64,000 nt of DNA from Corbicula japonica (lineage: Eukaryota > Mollusca > Bivalvia > Venerida > Cyrenidae): NCBI GenBank assembly GCA_038501625.1, contig JAZAYU010000033.1, positions 5,384,509 through 5,448,508 on the forward strand, given 5' to 3'. The translations under genes were made by a program, and so were the position numbers. The notes under the pieces are model-generated. The model saw only the letters and a program-made list of their open reading frames with translations. It was not told where the DNA came from and made no database searches. Below, one piece after another: positions 12,781 to 22,671 of this stretch. Each line of letters begins with the position of its first letter. The stretch's first letter is position 1.

Positions 12781-12975
12781 CGGCAGATATAAAAATATAG
12801 CAGACTCGGTTAGATTGAGTCTGTTCATGGGCAGTAATGGAAATGCGAATTACTTCCCACGCCGCCATGCTCCTTGTTAAGCGCAACTCAATATTTACAA
12901 CAATAACATTACAACTTCTATCCATCCCAAACGAAGGCATGCATATGACGATAAACATGAAACCTTATAAATCCT
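12781..12975 (+). repeat. dispersed repeat R, body
   Basis: Contains AGACTCGGTTAGATTGAG, the CCCACGCCGCC motif and GCGCAACTCAATATTTAC. These hallmarks recur at 13265, 17400, 20540, 44000 (inverted) and 47660. Confidence 0.75.
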
Positions 12976-13083
12976 GCTTATCACAGAGAATACCAATGTC
13001 AAACATAAAAAACTGGAAGTATATCCTAGGAATGATTGAACAGTATCCAAATATATTCTTCCTGGAATATTGAAACTATCCAT

Positions 13084-13470
13084 CTTAAAATAGGCCGAAA
13101 TATTAAAACAAAAGTCATTTTCGATCTATTATCGACAAACATAAGTGTCGTGCTCAGCGACCTTCAAAGAACGTAGCTGATTGAATTTACGTGGAGACTT
13201 TTTACTGCCAGCAAAACAAACGATACTGTGAAATAGAGGAAAATGGTATTTTGAAACCCACCGAATACGACAAACATGAAAATATTGCATGCTCGGTTTG
13301 ATTGAGCCTTTTCATGGACAGTATTGGCAAGAAAATTACTGCCCACTCCGCCAAACCGGGTTGAGCGCAACTTAATATTTACACCAGTAAACAGTATTCT
13401 TTTGATCAATTCCAAGCGATGATATGCATATGGTGATGAACTTGGAGTTTTCAAGGCGTTATTTTTCAGA
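13084..13470 (+). repeat. dispersed repeat R copy without minisatellite
   Basis: It begins with GGCCGAAATATTAAAACAAAAG, cf. the head just before the 88-bp array. It then has a single unexpanded version of the array region and the R body (GCTCGGTTTGATTGAGCC, CGCCAAACCGGGTTGAGC). Confidence 0.7.
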
Positions 13471-16400
13471 ATTATGAATTAAATATTCATGACGGAAAAA
13501 CGGCTTAATTGACATTTTTCATTTAGTTTTCATGGTATTTTACAGTTGATGTTTTACGGCAATTAGGTTCTCATATTGCCTATCGTAAGTTTCTTCTCAT
13601 GCTCATGTTTTAGTGCGGAACAAATATTTGTAACGGACAACATGACTGGCCTAAATGTAGCAGTATTCGTCTACGAAATATTTATTCAAATGTAATACGA
13701 GATTATGTAAAGCAAAAGTCCTGCATATAAAATTAGGTTGTCGAGTTTTGAAAATATACAGCAAAATGATTTGCCCTTGGAACCGATATTTACATGACGG
13801 AAGTCTTTCTTGAAGTTGACTTTTTCTTTCAGAATAATATCAACAACATATTCTAGTTTGTAATGTGTGTGTATGTTTGTGTGCTATACAACGGTTGATT
13901 TTTTTCACGGAAATGAAGTGATTTTTGTATTACCAACGCATACAGCCTAAACAATGTATGAGAAATCGCATATAGTTTTGTATTGTACTGTATTCGTATT
14001 TAGGCGACAAACATTTTATGTAACAGTTTAACATTCACTATTGTTTCTAATAAAGAAACACAAATTGATGCCGTTACTAAATTTTCTGTGCAAAGTTTGG
14101 CTTTGAGAAAATTATAAGTGTCTACATCATTACCAAAATATCCGACAAAGACGTGTCCAGCAAGACTCCATCAGACATACATTTTATTTCCATATTTTTA
14201 TACTTTTACAATGACATTTATTGTTTCAGTACAGTCTTTGTTAACTGTTAATGGACGACTTATGTCCAGTGATCTGGGGTAAATATGAAAGTCGGTTGAA
14301 TTCAGTAATTTCATTTATAAATAGAATTTTAGGGAAAATTTGGGTCAAGCTGTTTTTTCTTTAATATTCTAGCGTGTCTTACTATATGCAAAATAAAGAA
14401 ACGTTAGTAACATTCATTTCTGCTAAGTTTCATTGAACGGCTTTTTGCCTTTATTGAGATTTTGATAATTTTCTTTTTTATCGATGAACGTGCAAGAAGG
14501 AGTGTGGTGGACCCTTAAAAGTATATGCGTATATGATATTATATCCCCTCATATCCCGTTTTGTATATGTAGTGATGGTATTTATACAATTTTTCAAGCG
14601 ACGTTTGGTGATGGATTTTAAAGGTAAAGGTAAAGGTATGGATTCAAAGTAATGTAATTATTGTATTCAACCGACTTTCACATATACCCCTGTCTCTGGT
14701 TGCTAGACAACAATTATTTATCAGACACTTTGCTTTTTTCGTCTATCATAACTAAACTATTGAAACATGTAATACTATGTACATTGGAACAGAAAGAACA
14801 CATACAACACATACAATTTGCAATATTTAAGAATTGAATCCTAATAAAAACTTAAATTAGGATTCAACCCTTAATGAAGTAACTCATGTTAACATCAAAA
14901 TTGTTCCATAAAATATCTGTATCATTTAATGTTTGTTTGTATGGCTATATAAACTGGTATATGTGCAATATAGATGGATATATACACTAGTATTAATTGA
15001 TCTAAAACTATGTAAAGGTAAATGTATGGGTATATAGTCTGTTATATTATTGAACATATTCACCAGACTTGCACATTACCCCCCCCCCCCCCCCCAATAT
15101 AATATAAGTCATCCGTTTACAGTGGAGCAAGATTTGACAGTAATTAATATGCATCCAGTAATTCACAAGTCTTTCTTGCAACTTTGCAAATAAGTGACAT
15201 AGAATATCCTCCTAATTCGCACAGTACCGCTTGTACCGCTTGTCAATAGTGCTTGTATCAAAAATTTTAAAAATGTGCACAGCAAAATAATCTGGTCGAC
15301 TGCCTTTTTCTCTCACTTTCAAAGACATTTCAAACAAAGTTTGTCTTTGAATGTTTTAGGAAACTGCATCCGCTTAGGATTTCCGAATTATTGTAAATGC
15401 CAGTTGAAGATATGTGTGAAAATTCGCCCTGGTGAAATTCGAAGATAAACATTAAAATGGAGAGTCATGGATCAATTTAATTTACAAATATTTGTTTAGC
15501 ATTCCCCGAGTTCAGTTAGAGTCCAGAGCTTGCCGACGAGTAGTTATTTACCTTTCTATAACAGTCCGTAGATAGACACATCACACCAAGCCTGCAATAA
15601 TTTTATAGTTGTGTTTTCGATGAATCACATCGCTTTCTATCCAACAGCAACTGGAGATTCTTGCAACATATTTATTCAGTTTATGATAAAGTACCGGGTT
15701 TGATTACATTGAAGAAAACCACAGACTAGGTGTAATTATCAATGTTGTTTGTAAAGAGAAACAACATGAACAACCAACTGAAAATAATTGTTCTCCTATT
15801 GAATTCTCACAGAAAAAAAAACAACAACATTGTTTCATGCGGATTTGTTTTTCACTTAATTCGCGCTCGGGAAAATTGAATAAAAAACCCTGGCGAGATA
15901 TAGCTATGAATTAATTTTCATGTAAACATATACATGTATGTTTATATTGCTTTTAACACTATCATTTACGGTGTGCACGCACACATTTTAGCTCGCTAGC
16001 AAAGCCGTGATAACGTCGTTCGACTTATAAATATTAATATCAATTTTTGTTAAATTATCTCAAAAACTTTTTTTGTTAGAAGTAAAATTTTAACTTGTAT
16101 TTGTTTATTTTTTCAGGGGCCTGTCACGTAATGGCGAGACTTGTAACACGTTGACTAACGATTGTGAACTTAGAGGTAATTAGTAGGAGTGTTTTATTAA
16201 TTTCAATTAAAAAAATTATATACACATGATTGTATGTGTATATGTGTATACCCGTTTTAGAGCAAATTCTTTGCGTCAGTTTTCAACATCCCGGAAATTT
16301 CTTAAGATAGATAATTAGATAGTCGGAATTCTGGAAATCGTTTCCAGGCGTCATTCTATGGGTAGCAAGACTCAAGATTTATTCATACTCTCAATACATT

Positions 16401-16872
16401 TAGGTTGCAGCCTGACCACAAACTAGCATGGATGGAAAGATATCGCATACAAAATTGGGTGCGCTCAAAAATTAATGCATACCAAAACATAAATGTTTTC
16501 GCTTCAATGAACAATTCCAAAAGCGCCATTTAAAAAGAGCACTTTTTGGCCCAGTTTATCTACGACCTGACGAACTAATGTTACTGCAAAATGCGTAACA
16601 TTTACAACATCGGATTTCAAACATCGCTGTGTTAAGTTTTCACACTGTAACGTATGTAACATGTAGGTATCCCTTAAGTTGTATGTTGGGTGTTCAAATT
16701 AACATTGAGAATACCTTTTTCTTGCAATGTTCGTAATGTTGCTGCAACATTTGTGACATCGCACTTTACAACTTCGGTAAGGTATTGTTGACACTATAAC
16801 CCGTGTAACTTCTATGTATCGCCAATTTACCACTTCTTGTTTATATTTTCATTAGCAATGAGTTATCAGTTG
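13471..16872. other. no gene seen
   Basis: AT-rich sequence almost free of long frames. It includes the poly-C run. Confidence 0.6.
15079..15095 (+). repeat. poly-C run (17 C)
   Basis: Seventeen consecutive C in otherwise AT-rich sequence. Confidence 0.95.
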
Positions 16873-16961
16873 GATCCAGTCAACCAGACAGCAGACTGAA
16901 TTGAATTTTTTTTTAAGAAAAAGATAAAATTCATTGCAATCTGCTGTCCGGTTGACTGGAT
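16873..16961. repeat. hairpin, ~37-bp arms
   Basis: GATCCAGTCAACCAGACAGC and its inverse GCTGTCCGGTTGACTGGATT flank a poly-T/A centre. Confidence 0.75.
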
Positions 16962-17334
16962 TTTTTAAACTGTAGTGTTGCGGGAGGCGGTCATCAAAGG
17001 GGATGGGGTACGATTCTACCACCTGTGCGAAAAAAATGTCAAGTACATGTAACTCTCTAGATACATGTAACATTACACGATTAATGCCGCATAAAAATAA
17101 TTGCATACCGATGTCCAATGGGGAAAGGTTGAAACGCGATAAAATAGAATCATCATCAAATTTTATTCCTTAAGCATAATTTATTTTAAATACGTCCGGT
17201 GTAGAAACCACAAGTCCAAAACTAGACATAAAGATTAATAATTACATGATGCAGAGTTATAGCAAGACAAAAATTGCAGTTTAAACTACAACAAGGGTAA
17301 ACCATTTATTATGACTTGTTTGAAGCATATTTAA

Positions 17335-17580
17335 ATATAGTAACGAAACAGATGAAACGGGAACTTTCAAAGCCGCCGAACACGAAGAAAATGAAAATAT
17401 TGCATATGACTTGGTTTTATTGAGCCTGAACATGTTTTTGGACAGTGGAAATACACAGTACTTTCCACGCTACCTGGCACAAATCAATATTTACACCAGT
17501 AAACAGTACAGTATCAATCCATTCGAAACGAGGATGCGCGTAGTCGGTTAACATGAAACCTTTAATGCAGTATTTTTTTT
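17335..17580 (+). repeat. dispersed repeat R copy
   Basis: Starts at CAGATGAAACGGGAACTTTC and continues through TTTTATTGAGCCTG, CCACGCTACC and TTTACACCAGTAAACAGTAC to AACATGAAACCTT, colinear with the other R copies. Confidence 0.7.
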
Positions 17581-18161
17581 AGATTTATATGATTCCATAT
17601 TCAGAGGTGTACGGTCCCCAGATAAATAAATGTGTTTGCCCTTAACGAAAACATTCTTAACAATTATGAATAAACTTCAAAATCGAAAACATTTAACCAT
17701 GACGTACACATGTTAATGTTAAAATCGTTGCAATAGAATTTTGATTAACCAAGCGAAACTCAGATACATATAAGGTTGTTTGTCTATTGTTTTTTCTCAA
17801 TTCATAATTGCTTCTTAAGAAAAAAAAACAACAAATGTTTTCATAAAACTCTTGAGTTGAATACAAAATACCATACTCTTCAAATACCAGTTACATTAAA
17901 AGTAGCCTTATCAAACGAGTTCATTACAAATGTATTTTAATAAAAAAAATTTAAATAACAGAGTGGCATTGACTTTATAAAATTGATCAGGTTATTTGTT
18001 CTTGCCATCGTGTTTCTTGTTGATTTAAATACGGCTGTTCTAGTCTCAGAAAGGTCAAAGATACCTACCCATTTTGCATTCAAATGCCATTTAAAATCTA
18101 TGTTTTATTTGTGTTTGTGCTTTTACCTCTCACATTGTTGAGCATTGGATGAGCTGGCTCC

Positions 18162-18297
18162 AAGGTTATAAAGCTGAGCATGGAAACCAATCTCAAATCA
18201 CAAGCATCTGATTGGCTGAAATGGCGACTGGTCGCCATTTCAGCCAATCAGATACTTGAGATTTGAGACTGGTTTCCAAACTCAGTTTTATAACCTT
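18162..18297. mobile_element. palindromic hairpin MITE (family P), copy 3
   Basis: An almost complete palindrome with a few arm mismatches (CAAATCACAAG, GATACTTG), about 0.7 kb downstream of the WxxW-like gene. Confidence 0.82.
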
Positions 18298-18980
18298 CAG
18301 ACCTGGAGTTATTTCACGAAGACCATTTTAAATAATTTGTTCATATCAGAGCCAGGTGGGTCAATTGTAATTTTGGTGTATCTAAAGTTTGTTTCACCTC
18401 CATTCGCCAATAACCGCTTATAAGCATTTACAATCAAGTTCTTATTTATGTGGTTTGCAAAGCAAAGAAAATAAGAATTTATGTATGTCAGTAAAGGAAC
18501 TTTGAAATACACCGAACAAACCAATTATTAACATTTTGCGAGTCTGGTTTGTTTGGGCCTGTTTTTGTGTCGTTATGTATATTTACTGCTTATACCGACT
18601 AGGCCTGACTCGGCGCGACATTACAAGTAAGCAGTGCCAATTTTGATACTTCCAGATCGTTGGTGTGCATATAGAGGAGACAGCTCGTTTCAAGAACCTG
18701 TTGTTAAAATCTTTGTTCCACCAGCAACCACCAGTTAGAAATAACACTTAGCCTTCTTAAATGTATATATGTAGCTGTCGGACCTTAGAATTAAAACACA
18801 TAATTGTCATATTTTGTAAAAACTACGAAATCAAATAAACACGTTTTCCAGTTTGTATGTATTACATGTATGATCTGTGATCATTCAAAGCAGTATGTAA
18901 AAACAAACATGAGACGATGTATTGTGACTAACATTTTTAATTTTTAAAAACTAAACACCACGAAACATTTAGTTTGTGAA

Positions 18981-19192
18981 TTATATCCAGAATGGATAAA
19001 ACATCTGTGTTACTACAGTCAACAAAGATTTAAAAAATATAGCCAATGAGGTAAACATGAGAACAAAGATGGCGAAACCAATTTTTAGGATCACTGAGTT
19101 TCTGCAACGAATTCCCAAAACTCCGACTGTCACTGTATTTGCATCATTCTTGTTCCTGGCTGTCGTTGTTTCTTCTCGAGCTGTCACATGTC
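18981..19192 (-). CDS. terminal exon with membrane segment
   Basis: It begins after an AAG acceptor with two bases that complete the split Arg codon, then encodes HVTAREETTTARNKN, a single hydrophobic helix and a stop (TAA, 18981-18983). No canonical AATAAA was found close downstream on the minus strand. Confidence 0.55.
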
Positions 19193-19956
19193 CTTCGTTA
19201 AATGTAAAAAATCATATAATTATTACGAGATGTTAAAATATAAATTTTTAAATACAACTTTTGTTTAAATATTTAATAAACGTCACACTGTTAAACAAAA
19301 TTATGTTGATTTTGATTTTCAGCTTGATTCGCAATATGAAAGAGAAGCCGTCTCTTACTCATGTCTCGTTTCAAAACATGTTCAAGTGTTGTCATATTGC
19401 AAACTTATCATTAACATTAATTAGTGAAACAGTCATGTTATTAATTGGTTACAAAATTTTTTGTACCACGCTATGATCCTCTTGTCTCTTTTTTACCATG
19501 TGTTCCATATTATACTGTTTAAGGTTAAAACTGATATATTTTTCGATTACATTTTGGATAGAAAAGGTGTCGGCCAAGCTTAGAAAAAAAACTATTCAAA
19601 ATTATAGAAAACTTAAACATTGAAGCTTATTAAACAAAAAAACTCAATAAGCCGTTTATATTAAAGGATACTTACGCGATGATTGTGCCATTGTCATTGC
19701 CGTTGTTGTTGTTGTTGCACAATCACAACCGTATTGAATTGAATAGTCTGCACAGGACGCACCGACAGTTCCGTTGTAGGGATGACATTGGAGACCAGTA
19801 ACAACATTACATGTCGCTATGTAGTGATTGGCAGTGTCGTTTTTGACGCCTGAAAATGGCTCCCCTTTCTCGTCCTTGCAATGAGCAGCTACCACCGGTC
19901 TACCATCGGGACATATTGTGTTAAGTACAGTCATATTGACAGTTTCAACATCTGAT
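18981..19956 (-). CDS. WxxW-like cysteine-rich domain protein with C-terminal membrane segment (5' partial)
   Basis: Two visible minus-strand exons, 19956-19676 and 19192-18981, encode the last ~163 residues of a secreted or membrane-anchored protein. The first exon holds the C-terminal part of what looks like a WxxW domain (mucin 2 / CILP type). It starts at a SDVETV segment, followed by spaced cysteines TIC, AHC, ATC, the GLQC motif, and SCADYSIQYGC. Sequons NMT, NDT and NGT suggest extracellular location. A Thr-rich linker joins it to the second exon, which has one hydrophobic helix (ILKIGFAIFVLMFTSLAIFF) and a short tail ending FYPFWI. This fits a type I membrane anchor or a GPI-like C-terminus. 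The splice phases agree: a 5' donor CGC|GTAAGT, then an acceptor that completes an Arg codon. The exon carrying the two Trp residues and any signal peptide was not found between here and the GPCR. The domain name rests on the cysteine pattern only. Confidence 0.6.
19676..19956 (-). CDS. WxxW-like domain exon
   Basis: 281 bp between a good acceptor (CTTTTTCACAG) and a strong donor (GTAAGT). It enters with one base of a split codon and leaves with one base of the next. It carries all the visible cysteines of the domain and ends in the Thr-rich linker. Two bases of its first codon must come from an upstream exon that I did not identify. Confidence 0.65.
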
Positions 19957-20449
19957 CTGTGAAAAAGCACTTTCGAATTGGAAAAGAGGTTAAATACAAT
20001 TTTCACAGCTATTTGAGTTATCAACTGAAAACAAAAAGAAAAAATAGCATCATTATGCAAAACATTTAGGATCAGGGTATACTGTGGCGGAATATTGGAT
20101 CGTGTACATGGGCAGACTGATAATTTTCACAAACTATTAACTACTACATGTGTATCGTTGCTCATGATTTTTGCATTAGATGAAATAATGTAACTGATTT
20201 CATTCATACTCTTTGAATACTAAACATGCGGTTAGGAGATAAAATCCCGATGGTTAACTGGCTAATGAAATCGAACTTATGCAAACCAAGGATGAAATAA
20301 CTTTATAGGGGCACGTTGTTTTGAATCAGGCAATTCCCAACGATTGTTATTATCTATTTTCTTTAACTCATATCTACTTTATGTTTCTAGAAACATACTT
20401 TAGACAACAATCATTTATATACCTCAAGCTCAATGATATAGATCGTTTT

Positions 20450-20640
20450 GTTTTCAATACACAAACACAATCTTTGAAAGCCATTGAATCCGAATAAATA
20501 CCAAAATAATGAAAGCTTGGTTTTAGTTAACCTGTTCACAAGCATTTAATGGAAACGCTTACCACCGTCCACGCCGCCAAGCCCCGGGTTGAGAGCTACT
20601 CAAAATTTACACAAATACATGTACCGTGCTAAAAGGCCTT
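20450..20640 (+). repeat. dispersed repeat R fragment
   Basis: Contains TTTGAAAGCCATTGAATCCG, AACCTGTTCACAAGC, CACGCCGCCAAGCCCCG and TTGAGAGC, matching R in order. Confidence 0.65.
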
Positions 20641-20679
20641 CAAAAACAGCCACCCAAGTCCTAACACAGAGATTCTGAT

Positions 20680-20890
20680 ATGAGAATCTGTTTGAGCAAG
20701 TGTGAGGTCCTTGCACCCTAGAATCTGAATTGTTTTGCCACTGACTGCTCTAAGGCGTATCACTTTCGTTCGCTGTTTGTGACGTCTATTTTAAATCTGA
20801 TATTGTATACTCCTGCTCTCGTTTCGTTTTACTTTTTGGCTGTGTCTGCTGAATGTAGACATTCTTGATATGCAAATTTCACTTTTTTTT
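20680..20890 (+). repeat. dispersed repeat R, upstream-type block
   Basis: GAGAATCTGTTTGAGC, then GCACCCTAGAATCTG and TTTGCCACTGACTGCTCTAAGG; colinear with 41695-42035. Confidence 0.6.
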
Positions 20891-21107
20891 ATAAACAATT
20901 ACGCAAATATTTTTGCTTAATGTGTGCTAGACACAAAGATAAATGTCAACAATAGGCGAAAGTTAAGTGACAATGAAACAATTATTATTATTACAGTAAC
21001 TTTCAAAAATCGGTGTATTCACCGTACCTCTTTATATGTCAAAACTATCAATGTGTTTAGTAATGGAGACTTGATCCCACTTTGTTCAGTTTTTAAACAT
21101 CTTTCTT

Positions 21108-21110
<3 letters not shown>

Positions 21111-21146
<36 letters not shown>
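21111..21146 (+). repeat. (TA)n microsatellite, left of MITE
   Basis: A pure TA run that ends exactly at the MITE boundary. Confidence 0.95.
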
Positions 21147-21147
<1 letters not shown>

Positions 21148-21527
21148 TAAGAAATGTGGTAAGTTACGGGTCTAATTTCGATATTACACCTTTATGTGAG
21201 GTGCTATAAAGTAATGGGGTATATATGGTACCCCGTAATTTTCAATGCCATTTCTATGCATATTCGGACTTCTTAAGTACGATAAACTTTATTCCCGTAA
21301 CACGGTTTATTATCGAAATTTATTTTCGGTCTATAAAAAAAAACCCGAAATTTTTTTTTATCATAAACCAAATTTTTATATTACAGCTTATAGTACTTAC
21401 AAGGTCAGATAGTGCATAGAAATGACATTTAATTAGCGGGGTACCATATATACCCCGTAACTTTTATAGAACCACACATATAGGTATAATATCGAAGTAA
21501 GACCCGTAACTTACCACATTTCTTAGT
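21147..21527. mobile_element. MITE with ~120-bp terminal inverted repeats, inserted in a TA microsatellite
   Basis: The left end ACTAAGAAATGTGGTAAG is mirrored by the right end, and inverted similarity continues for about 120 bp, including GGGGTATATATGGTACCCC on both sides. The flanks are TATATA on both sides, consistent with a TA target. There is no coding capacity. Confidence 0.75.
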
Positions 21528-21583
21528 ATATATATACAACCCCTGATTAAGGTTTATTACAGAGACCCCATATCTGACGATAT

Positions 21584-21723
<140 letters not shown>

Positions 21724-22029
21724 TAATAAGAATATTGCATATTGATATTAGACCTAGTGGCACAATTTAAACCAATGTTTTTTTGCAAACTAGTCTTAAT
21801 TTTTTCCATAGGTCACAGAGTCACTGCGGTCATAGCTTTAAATTTATATTGTCGATTAAATACAACAATGCGATGTAGCTTGTTAAGCTTTTGTGGCAAA
21901 GATAAATATCATATTAATTTACGCATGTTCAAGTGTTTGAAGCAAGAAATACGGAATGTTTCTAAAGTTCATAACGGGACATCTTTTATCCAAAATCGAA
22001 ATTGAGTGGTACCAAGCCTAGACTATGGC

Positions 22030-22671
22030 CTACAAAAATATGGAAAATAGTGTTTCCCTAAATTTTGCACGTGTTCTGTAACAAATGAAAAAGTTTACTG
22101 CATAACTGGACAAGCAAATTTCTTCTACTATTTTCCTTATCGTTAAATACGACAAGAACGTTCTCCAAACAGGATCTTCCGACCATGTTTGAGGAGGCAT
22201 TTCTGGATTTCCTTGAGGAATGGAAGTCTCTATAGCGTACACTACAGTTACTGGCAGTAAAGTAAAAATAAAATACAAAGAAACAAAGATAATTGTTTTT
22301 GAGAACTTTGCTAGTTTGGATGCTCTTTTACGGCTCTGTGAGTTGGTATGTATCGATAAACGCCTGATTGCAAGAATGATCCGAATGTTGAAAACAAAAC
22401 AAACAATCGGTATTAAACCAAAAATCCCGAGTTCAGTGCACCATGTCCAACCGGTAAGAAACTCTCCTATATTGGGTCGAAAAACGCACTCAATGTCCAC
22501 ATCCCATTTCCAGATGTACATCTGGACAAGCCCTAGAGATAAGGATGCTGCTACCATGGTAACAATGGCGATTTGTTGGCATGTTTTACTATAGCATGTT
22601 CTTATTTTCACGAACGGATGACACACAGCTAAATAGCGTTCTGTGGTAAATCCCATGACGAGCAATGGTGA
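22030..22671 (-). CDS. GPCR exon 3 (TM3 to C-terminus)
   Basis: It starts after a clear acceptor (TTCTTTCCAG) in phase 0 and ends at TAG 22030-22032. It encodes the rest of TM3 with TTERYLAVCHPF, then TM4, the loop cysteine C199, TM5, a basic third intracellular loop (SRKRASK), TM6 with TLLP in place of CWxP, TM7 with NFFIC, and a short basic tail (AKFRETLF). The tail is brief, with no obvious palmitoylation cysteine cluster. Confidence 0.88.
   Translation of the reverse strand, partial: SPLLVMGFTTERYLAVCHPFVKIRTCYSKTCQQIAIVTMVAASLSLGLVQMYIWKWDVDIECVFRPNIGEFLTGWTWCTELGIFGLIPIVCFVFNIRIILAIRRLSIHTNSQSRKRASKLAKFSKTIIFVSLYFIFTLLPVTVVYAIETSIPQGNPEMPPQTWSEDPVWRTFLSYLTIRKIVEEICLSSYAVNFFICYRTRAKFRETLFSIFL

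Noticed and set aside
11204..12958. Many overlapping 64-117 codon minus-strand frames with CVAAISYSGYQSS-type repeats
   Set aside because: They are produced by the 88-bp array. The unit length is not a multiple of three, the frames end in each unit, and the sequence is explained by the minisatellite.
20521..20590. CGTGGACGGTGGTAAGC on the minus strand as the missing W-containing exon of the WxxW-like gene
   Set aside because: The sequence is part of dispersed repeat R (CCACGCCGCC block) found many times, and the second Trp spacing does not fit.
22220..22594. 124-codon plus-strand frame
   Set aside because: It lies antisense to GPCR exon 3, which has clear family motifs; it is a shadow.
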